NCBI GenBank assembly: GCA_039186015.1
Contig: JBCDAH010000001.1
Coordinates: 20,169 to 84,168, forward strand
Length of the DNA: 64,000 nucleotides
Source: JBCBWG01 sp039186015
Lineage (GTDB): Bacteria; Pseudomonadota; Alphaproteobacteria; Rhizobiales; Hyphomicrobiaceae
Direction: 5' to 3'
Each line of letters starts with the position of its first letter. Within the stretch, counting starts at the first letter, position 1. A program made the translations under genes and the position numbers. Of the stretch, positions 44,919-54,522 are shown in pieces. Below the pieces are notes generated by a model. That model saw only the letters and a list, made by a program, of their open reading frames with translations. It was not told the origin of the DNA and made no database searches.

Positions 44919-44955
44919 GGTTGCCGCCGTAACACCAATGGTCACGGCGGCAACC
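44919..44955 (-). terminator. Hairpin between the binding-protein and permease genes of the peptide ABC operon
   Basis: A perfect 12-bp stem, GGTTGCCGCCGT at 44919-44930 and ACGGCGGCAACC at 44944-44955, with a 13-nt loop. It follows the binding-protein gene, before the DppB-like start. There is no T run. It could limit transcription into the permease genes or protect the binding-protein mRNA. Confidence 0.65.
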
Positions 44956-44964
44956 AAGACGACA

Positions 44965-46569
44965 TTAGGCTTTCTTGACGTTCCAGAACGCAACATGCGC
45001 CGGGATTGGCAAGAAGCCCTGGATGTTCGACCGGTAGGACACCGGCGGCGCCCACTGTCCGAGAACGGCCATCGGCACGAAGTTCCAGGCGTTGTCCTGC
45101 ATCTTGCGGGCTATGGCCTGGCGTTCCTCAAGCGTTGGTGCCGCGGCCCATTCGTCCTTCAGCTTCTCGTGAAGGTCGTCCTTTGGCCAGCCGAACCAAC
45201 CCTTGCCACCGTTCGCCGTGTGCGCCAGGAAGCTGACGGGGTTGTTAAAGCCTTCACCGGAGCCCCAGGTGATGAAGATGTTCCAGCCACCCTCGTTCGG
45301 TGGCTTCTTCACGGCACGCCGGGTGACAACACCGCCCCAGTCCGAAGCTTCGAGTTTCACTTTGATGCCGGCTTGCTGCAGCCATTGCGCAATCAGCAAT
45401 GCCGCATTGTTCATGAAGCCGATATTGGTGGCCTGCAGAACAGTGACGGGGCGACCGTCATAGCCGGCCTTCTTGAACAGTTCCTTGGCCTTCTCGATGT
45501 TCTGGCCACCCTTGAACCACTCGGTATTGACGTCGCTTTGCATATTGCCGGAGCAGCCAAACAGCGAGCCGCAACCCTTGAAGTACGTCGGGTTGCCGAA
45601 CGCCGCCTGAAGGATGTCCTCTTGCTTAATGAGATGGAGCATCGCCTGGCGCGCATGAACATTATCAAATGGCGGGTGCAGCCAGTTCAGACGGCACATG
45701 CCGACATTGCCGCCCTTGTTGAGCACCTCAAGCTTGATGTTCTTGTCGCCTTCCAACTGATCAAGAAGGTCAAGCGGCGGTGTTTCGTAGAAGTCGATCT
45801 CACCGGCCTTCAAAGCCGCAAGGGCGGTTTGCTGATCGGCGAGGTTCTCGATGATCACACGCTCCAGGTGCGCAACCTTACCGCCCGAGAAACCGGACGC
45901 CGCCTCAGACCGGGCTTTGTAGTCCGGATTGCGATCATAAACGTAGCGCTGCCCTGCGCGCGTGTCCGTCTCGTTGAACTTGAACGGGCCTGAGCCGATC
46001 TTGTTCGTTACCTGCTGGTTGGGGTCCGTCTCAGCGTCTTTCTTACGCATCATGACGGGGAGATTGGTTTCCATCTTGCCGAGGGCGTCGATCACCAGGC
46101 CGTATGGCTCGCTCAAGACAATTTCAAACGTCTTGTCGTCCTTGATGCGCGTATCACTGACACGCCGGAACATGTGCTGGGCGGCGGCATCACGCGCGGC
46201 CCACCGGCGGATGGAGGCGACACAGTCGGCCGACGTTACGTCTTGACCGTCGTGGAATTTCAACCCGTCGCGCAATTGGAAAGTGTACGTCTTTTTGTCA
46301 TCCGAGATGCCGTACTTCTCGACCATCTGCGGATGCGGCACGCCTTTTTCGTCTTTGCCGAACAGCGTGTCGTAGATCAGCAACCCGTGGTTACCGGTCA
46401 TGTTGGCCGTCGTCCAGATCGGGTCGAAGACCTTAAGGTCGCCGTGCAACACGGCCTTGACGGTATCTTTCTTCGTTGCCTGCGCACGCGCCGTAATCAC
46501 ACCAGGCGCTGCGGTAAAAGCTGCGGTCGCAGCCGTTCCCTTCAAAAATTTTCGTCGGTCAGTCGCCAT
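44965..46569 (-). CDS. Peptide-type ABC transporter substrate-binding protein (family 5)
   Basis: About 534 residues. A twin-arginine signal (TDRRKFLKGTAATAAF) is followed by a family 5 binding fold, with VFDPIWTTANMTGNHG near the start, LRDGLKFHDGQDVTSADC, FKFNETDTRAGQRYVYDRNPDY and, later, LHPPFDNVHARQAMLHLI. These segments are usual for DppA/OppA-like proteins that bind peptides, opines, nickel complexes or glutathione. The ligand is unknown. AGGAGG lies nine bases before the ATG at 46569. It is the first gene of the transporter after the M81 hydrolase. Confidence 0.92.
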   Translation of the reverse strand: MATDRRKFLKGTAATAAFTAAPGVITARAQATKKDTVKAVLHGDLKVFDPIWTTANMTGNHGLLIYDTLFGKDEKGVPHPQMVEKYGISDDKKTYTFQLRDGLKFHDGQDVTSADCVASIRRWAARDAAAQHMFRRVSDTRIKDDKTFEIVLSEPYGLVIDALGKMETNLPVMMRKKDAETDPNQQVTNKIGSGPFKFNETDTRAGQRYVYDRNPDYKARSEAASGFSGGKVAHLERVIIENLADQQTALAALKAGEIDFYETPPLDLLDQLEGDKNIKLEVLNKGGNVGMCRLNWLHPPFDNVHARQAMLHLIKQEDILQAAFGNPTYFKGCGSLFGCSGNMQSDVNTEWFKGGQNIEKAKELFKKAGYDGRPVTVLQATNIGFMNNAALLIAQWLQQAGIKVKLEASDWGGVVTRRAVKKPPNEGGWNIFITWGSGEGFNNPVSFLAHTANGGKGWFGWPKDDLHEKLKDEWAAAPTLEERQAIARKMQDNAWNFVPMAVLGQWAPPVSYRSNIQGFLPIPAHVAFWNVKKA

Positions 46570-46700
46570 AGCTTGCTTCCTCCTGCTGATAATCGTCACG
46601 ATCAAAGAAAACGCTGAGAGAATGAGCTGTTTCGATTGGCTAGAGTTCAGAAGTCTTGCGGCCAAAGTGGCAAGTCGAAAGAGTGTGCAAAAACTGATGG

Positions 46701-48170
46701 TTAGATAAGCAGACGCCCCTCCACGTTGTCGTCAAGCGGCCAGAATGGGCGGGTCACCTTGGTATAGGTGTGCCGGTTCGGATCTGTCGGGCAGCACCCG
46801 CCGGTCTCAGCTCTCAGAATCAATGAGGCACCCGGACCAAAGGCGCCTGCAAAATGCTGCGCCGATTTCAGCACCAGGACCCGGTAGGCTGCAGGATCAA
46901 GTCCGAGATGTGTAAACAGCTCCGTTCCGAGCGCCTGTGTTCGACTGGAAATCAAGATCACGTCCGGGCCATTCTCCAACCGAATGGCTGCGGCGTCTCC
47001 CAGTGGAACTTGAGCTGCACCGAAGTGCTGCCACGTATCAACAGCCAGGCCAATCACTTCAACGGTGTGGTCAACCGGTGGTTCTGATCCCGGCGCCGTC
47101 TTGCCGCCAAAACGCAGCGGCAGACGCGCACCGAGGCCTGCGCTATGACAAAACGAAACGGCGACCGGATCCCAGACCGGGGCAACGGCGACGTTCTGTG
47201 CGCCGCGCTGCAACAGAGCGTGGAGAATGCGCGTGTCGTCAGACGCGGCACCGCCGCCGGCATTGTCCGCCGGCTCTGCGAGAATGGCCGTCCCCCCGCC
47301 ATGCGCGAGCACCTCGTTGAGCCCGTCCTCCATGGACAATGCGCGGGGCGACCACGCCCCACGCCGCTCCCACAGTTCTCGACCGAGATCAGCCGCGAGG
47401 CGATCGCCCGCACTCTTGCGATCATCCGTGATCACCAGAACGCGGGAGCCCATGTCGGCAACATCTGCATGCATGAAGCCGTGCCCAATCGAAATCGAAA
47501 GCACGCCGTCTCGACCCTCAAGGGCTTTAATCCGATCAACAAAGGAGCGCATGGGTTCGGTTGTCGTCGGATAGAAGTCCCACATGCGTGGATCATAAAG
47601 GGACGCAACCGGTTTAATCTCACCTCGGATCGTGCGGAGAACCAGACTTAAAAGTTCCTCACCCCGATCCAGAAAATCAATGTGTGGGTATTCCTTAAAC
47701 AGGATGGAGATATTCGCGAGTTGCACACGCCTCTCGGTAAGGTGGCAATGGGGATCATATTCACAACCAATGGTACACTCTGAGCCGACGATACCGCGAA
47801 TACGCTCGAGCATATCGCCTTCCGCATCATCGTATCCGTCTGCAACAAGTGCACCGTGAAAGCCCATGAGCACGCCATCGACCGGCATCGCTGCTTTGAG
47901 CTGTTCGAGAATCTCGTCACGCATGGACTCGAAGCTCTCGCGATCAATCTTGCTGGAGGGCTCCGCCCAAAACGATGACCCCTCAATCAACGTAAAGCCC
48001 TCTTGCGCCGCGCGCCGACGTGCGACCAGAAGCGGCGCCGTGCAGAGTTTTGGCAGGTCCGGATGTTCACCGGCAGGCGCATAGAATGCCGCTTCGAAAC
48101 TCGCGCGCGATGTCGGAATCGGTGAGAAGGTATTCGTCTCAGTCGCAAGTGAAGCGGCAAACAAACGCAT
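46701..48170 (-). CDS. M81 family metallopeptidase (MlrC-like)
   Basis: About 489 residues. It begins MRLFAASLATETNTFSPIPT, the usual MlrC start. Other markers are GVLMGFHGALVADGYDDAEGD, the metal-binding-type IGCEYDPHCHLTE, NAGGGAASDDT and the C-terminal domain. MlrC cleaves linear microcystin, but most relatives are encoded beside peptide ABC transporters and act on unknown substrates. Here it lies 131 bp before the binding-protein gene on the same strand, so the pair very likely handles the same compound. The start is M3 of a longer frame, with AGG seven bases upstream. Confidence 0.9.
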   Translation of the reverse strand: MRLFAASLATETNTFSPIPTSRASFEAAFYAPAGEHPDLPKLCTAPLLVARRRAAQEGFTLIEGSSFWAEPSSKIDRESFESMRDEILEQLKAAMPVDGVLMGFHGALVADGYDDAEGDMLERIRGIVGSECTIGCEYDPHCHLTERRVQLANISILFKEYPHIDFLDRGEELLSLVLRTIRGEIKPVASLYDPRMWDFYPTTTEPMRSFVDRIKALEGRDGVLSISIGHGFMHADVADMGSRVLVITDDRKSAGDRLAADLGRELWERRGAWSPRALSMEDGLNEVLAHGGGTAILAEPADNAGGGAASDDTRILHALLQRGAQNVAVAPVWDPVAVSFCHSAGLGARLPLRFGGKTAPGSEPPVDHTVEVIGLAVDTWQHFGAAQVPLGDAAAIRLENGPDVILISSRTQALGTELFTHLGLDPAAYRVLVLKSAQHFAGAFGPGASLILRAETGGCCPTDPNRHTYTKVTRPFWPLDDNVEGRLLI

Positions 48171-48334
48171 TGGCATACCTCATAATGGCACACGAACGAG
48201 CGTACGGAGCCCAACGGATGCGCGCAAGCCTTTGACATGAAATGAGTGTCCTTACCGGCATCCTGTGAGTTTGCCGCGCCCGTTGAAAAGTCTATCGTGA
48301 ACTCCAGTCAGGAGCGGTATGACAGGAGCCGGAT

Positions 48335-49417
48335 ATGAGTAGCGAGACTCTGAAAGCCGAAATCGCACGCGACTTCGGAACACCTGCTGTTGTCATCGAC
48401 CTCGATATCGTGGATCGCAATATCGCGAGAGGACAAGCGACCTGCGCGGCGGCCGGGGTCGCACATCGCCCCCACATCAAGACCCACAAGATTCCGGCAC
48501 TTGCGAAAGCGCAGATCGCCGCCGGCGCCAGCGGCATCACGTGCCAGAAGGTCGGCGAAGCCGAAGTGATGACGGACGCGGGCGTTCAAAACATTCTTGT
48601 GAGTTACAACCTCATCGGCGCAGCCCGGTCTGGGCGACTCGCCGCACTTCTGCAGCGCACGCCGATTACGCTCGCCGCGGACAATCCGGTTACGCTCGAG
48701 GTTTATGCACATGCCGGTAAAGCAGCCGGACGCGCGGTCGATGTCGTGATCGAATGCGATACGGGGCGGAAACGGGCCGGCGTCGAAACACCGCGCGAGG
48801 CCGTGCAACTCGCCGAACAGGTCAAGGCCGATCCAAACCTCAGTTTCAAAGGCCTTCTGTTCTATCCCACCGAAACGTCGTGGCCGGAAACGCAAGCATT
48901 CCTGAATGAAGCCAACGCCGGCCTTGCAGATCTCGGCCTTGAGGCAGAGATCATTTCAACGGGCGGGACTCCGAACCTCGCGAACGTTGGCAAGCTAACC
49001 GGCGCGACCGAACACCGGGCTGGAACGTACGTTTTCAATGACCGCATGATGATGGCCTGCGGCGCAGCAACGCTGGACGACTGCGCATTGACGGTTGTCT
49101 CGACCGTCGTCAGCCGCGCGGGCCCGGAACGCGGAATCTTGGACGCGGGATCGAAAACACTCACATCGGATACCGGCGGTCTCGACGGCCACGGACTGAT
49201 CTTGGAGCACCCGGAAGCCCGCATCGCCGGCTTTGCGGAAGAGCACGGCTTCCTGGATCTGTCCGCCTGTAACGCGCGCCCAGCTGTTGGTGACATTGTC
49301 CGTGTCATACCGAACCACGTTTGCGTCGTCGTCAACATGGTCGACCGCCTGATCGCGGTTCGTGGCAATCAGGTCGTCGAGGTATTTAACGTCGCTGCAC
49401 GCGGCAAGCTCGTCTGA
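48335..49417 (+). CDS. D-threonine aldolase-like PLP enzyme (DSD1 family)
   Basis: A 360-residue fold-type III enzyme with an alanine-racemase-like barrel. The lysine region is RPHIKTHK (46-52, holding the PLP lysine), and the metal pair expected in this family is His328 and Cys330 in PNHVCVVVNM. Such enzymes split D-threonine or other D-beta-hydroxy amino acids into glycine plus an aldehyde, or dehydrate D-serine. It is divergent from the M81 gene, with 164 bp between them. AGGAG precedes the ATG. A convergent aldehyde dehydrogenase lies next door and could use the aldehyde. Confidence 0.88.
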   Translation: MSSETLKAEIARDFGTPAVVIDLDIVDRNIARGQATCAAAGVAHRPHIKTHKIPALAKAQIAAGASGITCQKVGEAEVMTDAGVQNILVSYNLIGAARSGRLAALLQRTPITLAADNPVTLEVYAHAGKAAGRAVDVVIECDTGRKRAGVETPREAVQLAEQVKADPNLSFKGLLFYPTETSWPETQAFLNEANAGLADLGLEAEIISTGGTPNLANVGKLTGATEHRAGTYVFNDRMMMACGAATLDDCALTVVSTVVSRAGPERGILDAGSKTLTSDTGGLDGHGLILEHPEARIAGFAEEHGFLDLSACNARPAVGDIVRVIPNHVCVVVNMVDRLIAVRGNQVVEVFNVAARGKLV

Positions 49418-49465
49418 CGCAAACGCATATCGCGCGGGTTCGCGCGCGTGCCGCTCCGCACGTCG

Positions 49466-50983
49466 TCAAGCCTCCGGGCCGTAACCGAACGGTTGCGGCG
49501 ACTGCGGATCCGTCTCGATCCAGATACTCTTGGATTGGGTATATTCCGACAGGACATCGCGCCCTGAGGACCGTCCGAAGCCAGATCCGCGCATGCCGCC
49601 AAACGGTGACATCACGGAGAGCGCGCGATATCCGTTCACCCAAACTGTGCCGGCACGCAACTGTTGAGCGACGCGCAACCCGCGTGCCTGATCGCTTGTC
49701 CAAACGGCACCGGCTAGGTCAAACGCGCTGTCGTTGGCAATCGCAATCGCCTCCTCTTCACTATCGAACGGGACAACCGCGAGGACGGGGCCAAACACTT
49801 CCTCGCGCGCAATCGTCATGTCGTTGGTCACGTCAGCAAGGACAGTCGGCGCAAAATAGAAGCCGTTCGTTCCCGCAAGACTGTCTGGACGGCCCCCGCC
49901 TGTTACAGCGCGCGCACCGTGCGTTCCGCCTTCTGCAACCATGCGGTTGATGTGATCGAACTGCGCACGGTTGTTGATCGGCCCAACCTCGGTCTGGGCG
50001 TCCAGCGGCGCGCCGACCTGGAGCTTTTGTGCGCCGTGCGCGACCCATGTGATCAATTGATCGTAGGCACTGCGCTCGACGAGCAGGCGCGCACCCGCCG
50101 TACAACTTTGGCCGGCAGCCGCGAAAATGCCGGCCTGTGCCGCCTTGGCAGCACGCGCCAAATCCGCATCGGCGAAAACGATGTTGGCGGATTTCCCACC
50201 CAATTCCAGCAGCGCTGGCCGACCGGCACCGGCCGCAAGCGCTGCAACTTTGCGCCCCGTCGGGACCGACCCGATGAAGACCACCTTGCCAACCCGCTCG
50301 TCGGTCACGAGCGTCTGCCCGGCTGATGGTCCGAGCCCGGCGACGACGTTCACGGCCCCTGCCGGCACGCCGGACTCCTGCAGCAGTTGCGCGAGCGCAA
50401 TCGACGAAGCCGGCGTAAGCTCAGACGGCTTCAGAACCACAGCATTCCCGGTCGCCAACGCCGGCGCCAACTGCCAGCCTGCCGTAAAAATCGGTGCATT
50501 CCACGGAGTCAGCTGAACGATCGTGCCAAGCGGCTCGCGCAGTACGACGTTCATGTGCGTTGTCGGCACCGGCACCACATCGCCGTTCAGCTTGTCCGCA
50601 TATCCCGCGTAAAACGAGAACATATCCGCGACACGTCCAACCTCGGCCCGCGCGTCACGGATCGGTTTTGCTGCTGTCAGAGCCTCAAGCTGAGAAAGAT
50701 CTTCGGCGCGTTCGCGGATACGTTCGCTGGCCCGAAACAGCACGAGCCCGCGGTCGCTGGGTGTCAGCGCGCGCCAGGCGCGCCCGCCCGCATCTGCTGC
50801 CTCCAACGCGGCTGATGCCGCCGCCGCTCCGCCATCGGGATAGGAGAACGCCGTTTGCCCCGTCGTCGGATCATCGACCGCAACCGTATCCCCGTGGCCA
50901 GCAAACAACGCACCGCCGATCCAACTTTTCAAAACATCTTCGCCGAACCACGTCGTGAATGCGTCCGCATATTGTGTCGCCAT
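49466..50983 (-). CDS. NAD(P)-dependent aldehyde dehydrogenase
   Basis: A 505-residue class I-type aldehyde dehydrogenase. The catalytic cysteine is in AAGQSCTAGAR and the general base in LELGGKSAN; PWNAPIFTAGWQLAPALATGNAVVLKPSE binds the cofactor. The C-terminal MSPFGGMRGSGFGRSSG is typical of betaine-aldehyde or aminoaldehyde relatives, but the substrate is not set. Its start overlaps the stop of the hydroxyacid dehydrogenase by one base. The aldehyde could come from the adjacent D-threonine aldolase-like enzyme. Confidence 0.92.
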   Translation of the reverse strand: MATQYADAFTTWFGEDVLKSWIGGALFAGHGDTVAVDDPTTGQTAFSYPDGGAAAASAALEAADAGGRAWRALTPSDRGLVLFRASERIRERAEDLSQLEALTAAKPIRDARAEVGRVADMFSFYAGYADKLNGDVVPVPTTHMNVVLREPLGTIVQLTPWNAPIFTAGWQLAPALATGNAVVLKPSELTPASSIALAQLLQESGVPAGAVNVVAGLGPSAGQTLVTDERVGKVVFIGSVPTGRKVAALAAGAGRPALLELGGKSANIVFADADLARAAKAAQAGIFAAAGQSCTAGARLLVERSAYDQLITWVAHGAQKLQVGAPLDAQTEVGPINNRAQFDHINRMVAEGGTHGARAVTGGGRPDSLAGTNGFYFAPTVLADVTNDMTIAREEVFGPVLAVVPFDSEEEAIAIANDSAFDLAGAVWTSDQARGLRVAQQLRAGTVWVNGYRALSVMSPFGGMRGSGFGRSSGRDVLSEYTQSKSIWIETDPQSPQPFGYGPEA

Positions 50984-51816
50984 TAGTCGTCCACCCGGTG
51001 CTTTGCCATACGGTTAAAATCCTCCGCGCCGCCGATCGCATCGGTTGCACGCTGCCAGCGCCGCGCGACTTCGCGTGCCACCGGGCCGGCACCGTCCAGG
51101 TGAGCGGCCAGCCCGACGTCCTTGGTCATCAACGCCATCGAAAAGGCGGAGTCGAACGTATCGGACAGCACCCACCGCGGCAGGTTCACCTCGGTCACGG
51201 CACTCCGACCGGACCCTGCGTTCAGCGCATTGACCAGATCATCCGTCGCAACGCCACCCTCATCCGCGAGACGCAACGCCTCACCGGCCAGGATGAGATG
51301 ACCAGCGCACATCATATTGTTGATCAACTTCACAACGTTTCCCGCGCCCGGCCCGCCGCATACGACCACGGCTCGCGCCAACGCGTCCAAGACCACATGA
51401 ACACGCTGAATGTCCTCTGGCCGCCCGCCGGCCATGACCAACAAGGTGCCCATCTCAGCGCCGACCGCACCGCCGGATACGGGCGCGTCGACATAACCAA
51501 TGCCGTGTTGCGCAGCGCGATCTTGCAGCGCACGCGTTGTCGCAGGCGCAACCGTCGATGTGTCGATGATGGTCGCCCCGCGCGACAGGCCATCGAACAG
51601 CTGGCCGGCCACGTCGCCGACAACAGCATCGTTCGGCAGCGACAACACAACGGCGTCCCGGTCCGCAAGGCCATCGACGGACGCAACGCACGGATCAAAA
51701 CTCGCGCGTCTCGGTGCGGACACATCAAATCCAATGACGTCGAACGATGATGCAGCTAACGTCTTTGCCATCGGCAGCCCCATGGCACCAAGTCCGACAA
51801 CTCCAATCTTCTCCAC
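50983..51816 (-). CDS. 3-Hydroxyisobutyrate dehydrogenase-like NAD(P) oxidoreductase
   Basis: A 277-residue beta-hydroxyacid dehydrogenase. The cofactor motif is GLGAMGLPMAKTL, the substrate-binding GGAVGAEMGTL follows at about 120, and the catalytic lysine lies in KLINNMMCAGHL. It could oxidise 3-hydroxyisobutyrate, tartronate semialdehyde (in reverse), or a related hydroxy acid. The GTG start has GGAGG upstream. Translation is coupled to the aldehyde dehydrogenase that follows. It is divergent from the amidohydrolase gene. Confidence 0.88.
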   Translation of the reverse strand: MEKIGVVGLGAMGLPMAKTLAASSFDVIGFDVSAPRRASFDPCVASVDGLADRDAVVLSLPNDAVVGDVAGQLFDGLSRGATIIDTSTVAPATTRALQDRAAQHGIGYVDAPVSGGAVGAEMGTLLVMAGGRPEDIQRVHVVLDALARAVVVCGGPGAGNVVKLINNMMCAGHLILAGEALRLADEGGVATDDLVNALNAGSGRSAVTEVNLPRWVLSDTFDSAFSMALMTKDVGLAAHLDGAGPVAREVARRWQRATDAIGGAEDFNRMAKHRVDD

Positions 51817-51936
51817 GACCCACCTCCGAGAATTGGCTTCCTCAAGCTAGCGAGGGACAGGCCCGCAGCAATAGCAATTGTTGAATGGCAGCATCGCGCG
51901 ATAGCATGTCTGGAAACAGCGCCGAGGGAGTAGCCA

Positions 51937-53106
51937 TTGGACTTTGATCTCATTTTAAAGGGTGGACGGGTTATCGACCCATCGCAAGACGTCGATGGAG
52001 TTGCCGATGTCGCATTCGCGAACGGCAAGGTCGCCCAGGTCGGCCCGAGCCTGCCCGTCGGCACGGCGGAAGTTCGCGACGTGTCCGGGCACATCGTAAC
52101 GCCGGGGCTGATTGATCTGCACACCCACGTGTATTGGGGCGGCACATCCCTGGGCATCGACGCTGAGGAGTTCTGTCGCTTGAGCGGCGTGACGACCGCC
52201 GTCGACACCGGCAGCGCCGGCCCGGGCAACTTCCTCGGCTTTCGCAAGCACGTGATTGATCAAAGCGAAGTGCGGATCCTGGCCTACCTGCACGTTTCGT
52301 TTGCCGGGATCTACGCGTTCTCAAACACCGTCATGATCGGCGAGAGTACTGAGATCCGTATGCTGGCGCCGGCAGAATGTGCTGAGGTCGCCGAACAGCA
52401 TCGCGATGTACTCGTCGGCATCAAAGTGCGCGTCGGGCGCCACGCCTCCGGCTCGGAAGGCTGGAGCGCGCTGAACATGGCGCTTGAGGTCGCGGACCAC
52501 GTGGGCATGCCGCTGATGGCGCACATCGACCATCCGCCACCGTCGTACGAAGATGTCGTTTCAGCGCTGCGGCCCGGCGATGTCCTGACACATGCCTTCC
52601 GCCCGTTCCCGAACACGCCATGCAATGCACAAGGCGCCGTTAAGCCCGTCGTGCAGGAGGCTCGCAAGCGCGGCGTGATTTTTGACATCGGGCACGGCAA
52701 GGGATCGTTTGCCTTCAAGACGGCACGGGCGATGCTCGCCAACGGCTTTGAACCGGACACCATCTCTTCTGATGTTCACGCCCTTTGCATCGACGGCCCC
52801 GCCTACGATCAGGTCACCACCATGTCCAAGTTCCTGTGCTTGGGCATGCCCCTCAGCAACGTCATCGCGGCATCAACAGTAAACGCGGCCCATGCATTGA
52901 AACGACCTGAGCTGGGGTCGTTCAAGCCCGGCAGCGCCGGCGACGCGACAGTCTTGTCCATTCAAGACGGCAAGTTCGACTATGTCGATGTGGTCGGGGA
53001 ACACCTCGAGGGCGACAAGAAAATCCAGTCGGACGGTGTCGTGATTGCCGGCAAATGGTGGCACCCCACGCGCGGCGAAAAGTTCGCACCAGTCAAAACA
53101 AGCTGA
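51937..53106 (+). CDS. Amidohydrolase/deacetylase family metallohydrolase
   Basis: A 389-residue amidohydrolase-superfamily enzyme. Metal ligands are seen in IDLHTHVYWGG near the start, the lysine in VGIKVRVGR that may be carbamylated, AHIDHPP, LTHAFRPFP and SSDVHALC. The C-terminal SFKPGSAGDATVLS is typical. Relatives hydrolyse N-acyl amino acids, cyclic amides or hydantoin-like rings. It starts with TTG at 51937, with GAGGGAG eight bases upstream. It is the first gene of a run with RidA and an SDR and is divergent from the dehydrogenase pair. Confidence 0.88.
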   Translation: MDFDLILKGGRVIDPSQDVDGVADVAFANGKVAQVGPSLPVGTAEVRDVSGHIVTPGLIDLHTHVYWGGTSLGIDAEEFCRLSGVTTAVDTGSAGPGNFLGFRKHVIDQSEVRILAYLHVSFAGIYAFSNTVMIGESTEIRMLAPAECAEVAEQHRDVLVGIKVRVGRHASGSEGWSALNMALEVADHVGMPLMAHIDHPPPSYEDVVSALRPGDVLTHAFRPFPNTPCNAQGAVKPVVQEARKRGVIFDIGHGKGSFAFKTARAMLANGFEPDTISSDVHALCIDGPAYDQVTTMSKFLCLGMPLSNVIAASTVNAAHALKRPELGSFKPGSAGDATVLSIQDGKFDYVDVVGEHLEGDKKIQSDGVVIAGKWWHPTRGEKFAPVKTS

Positions 53107-53118
53107 GGAATAGTTCTC

Positions 53119-53574
53119 ATGACGCCGGAAGAAAAACTGCAGTCACTCGGCCTGACCCTTCCCAATGTTCCAACACCCGCTGGAAACTACGTACCCTTCA
53201 AGCGCGACGGCGCCACCATCTATCTCGCGGGACAGGGACCAAAGCAGCCCGACGGCTCCTACCCGGTTGGCAAGGTCGGTCATGATGTGTCCTGGGAAGA
53301 AGCTTACGAACACGCACGGCTGACAGGCCTCGGTTTGCTGGCAGCCGCACGCGCGGCAACCGGTGATCTGGGCAAAGTTGAAATCCTGAAAGTGTTTGGC
53401 ATGGTGAACGGCGCTCCCGACTTCGCCGACCATCCCAAGGTGATCAATGGGTGCTCAGACCTGTTTGTTGAGATTCTGGGTGATCGTGGTCGACACGCCC
53501 GATCCGCCATTGGCATGGGCTCGCTCCCCAACGGCATGACCGTTGAAATCGAGGCGATCATTCGAGAAATCTGA
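53119..53574 (+). CDS. RidA/YjgF family protein
   Basis: A 151-residue member of the RidA superfamily, which hydrolyses reactive enamine or imine intermediates of PLP enzymes. It has IYLAGQGP at the ligand-binding edge, an ARLTGLGLLAAARAATGDLGKVE helix and FVEILGDRGRHARSAIGMGSLPNG, where the arginine binds the carboxylate. It lies 12 bp after the amidohydrolase gene, clearly the same operon. The variant GQG pattern differs from the archetype, so the substrate may be unusual. Confidence 0.9.
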   Translation: MTPEEKLQSLGLTLPNVPTPAGNYVPFKRDGATIYLAGQGPKQPDGSYPVGKVGHDVSWEEAYEHARLTGLGLLAAARAATGDLGKVEILKVFGMVNGAPDFADHPKVINGCSDLFVEILGDRGRHARSAIGMGSLPNGMTVEIEAIIREI

Positions 53575-53686
53575 CCGCGACGGCGCCCATCCGGCATGTG
53601 CGGCAACGCGCACAGCCATCGCGACCATCGGGTGGGCGCACCATTCACAACAGGCATAACAAGCCGGACGACAGGTGGAGGAACGC

Positions 53687-54421
53687 ATGGCAAGTATGGT
53701 CATCACAGGCGCAGCCGGCGGCATCGGGCGAGCGCTAATCGACCGCCTTGCGCAGCAACAGATCTCACTGCTGCTGGTCGATCGGGATCAGGGTGCGTTG
53801 GATACGCTGGTCAACGCGATCCCATCACCGCGTGCAGACATCGCAACCCGTGTCAGCCAACTCGACACGCCTGAGGCCTGTCGTGACGTTATCAAGGCCG
53901 CCGGCCCGAAACTCGACGGGCTGGTGCATCTTGCTGGCGTGTTTGAAACGGACCCGGACGGACCGGAAGACATGTCTGTCTGGGAACGCGCGATCACCAA
54001 CAATCTCACAAACGCATACATGCTGGCCGGCTACGCTGCCGAGACCATGCGTGCAAACAACGCTGGTAGCCCCGATACAGCACGCATGGTGTTCATATCG
54101 TCCCTCGCTTTCAATCGCGGAAGTTGGGAGCATGTGCCATATGCGTGCGCCAAAGGCGGGCTGGTCGGGCTGGTCCGTGCACTGTCGCGCCGATATGCGC
54201 CGGACATTCTGGTCAACGGCCTCGCACCGGGTATCATCGATACCCCCATGCCCGCGCGGATTATCGCCAGCCGCGGCCAACGCCTGCTTGATGAAATCCC
54301 TCTGAAACGCGTTGGCCGGCCGGAGGAAGTTGCCGGCGTGATCGCGTTCTTGTTGGGTGATGACGCGAGCTATATCACCGGTCAGATCATCAACATCGAC
54401 GGCGGCATCATTAACGGTTGA
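53687..54421 (+). CDS. Short-chain dehydrogenase/reductase
   Basis: About 244 residues. The NAD(P) motif is TGAAGGIGRA; the catalytic serine lies in FISSLAFNR and the Tyr-xxx-Lys in YACAKGG. The C-terminal SYITGQIINIDGGI is standard. It oxidises an alcohol or reduces a keto group of unknown identity. GGAGG precedes the ATG at 53687. It follows ridA by 112 bp and ends the amidohydrolase operon. Confidence 0.88.
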   Translation: MASMVITGAAGGIGRALIDRLAQQQISLLLVDRDQGALDTLVNAIPSPRADIATRVSQLDTPEACRDVIKAAGPKLDGLVHLAGVFETDPDGPEDMSVWERAITNNLTNAYMLAGYAAETMRANNAGSPDTARMVFISSLAFNRGSWEHVPYACAKGGLVGLVRALSRRYAPDILVNGLAPGIIDTPMPARIIASRGQRLLDEIPLKRVGRPEEVAGVIAFLLGDDASYITGQIINIDGGIING

Positions 54422-54522
54422 CCACGTCGCCGGTCAGACCAGATCCCAACACAAACGCAATCTGATCGATTGCGCGTCTGCATGCGATATCGGCGAGCGA
54501 GTGCCATCGGCCAGAGCGCTCG

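Noticed and set aside
44875..45993. A 372-codon open frame on the plus strand
   Set aside because: It lies antisense to the peptide-binding protein, whose translation, signal peptide and ribosome-binding site are convincing. The frame has no recognisable product.
46574..46700. A possible small gene or operator between the M81 gene and the transporter
   Set aside because: The gap is 131 bp and contains no usable frame and no clear palindrome.
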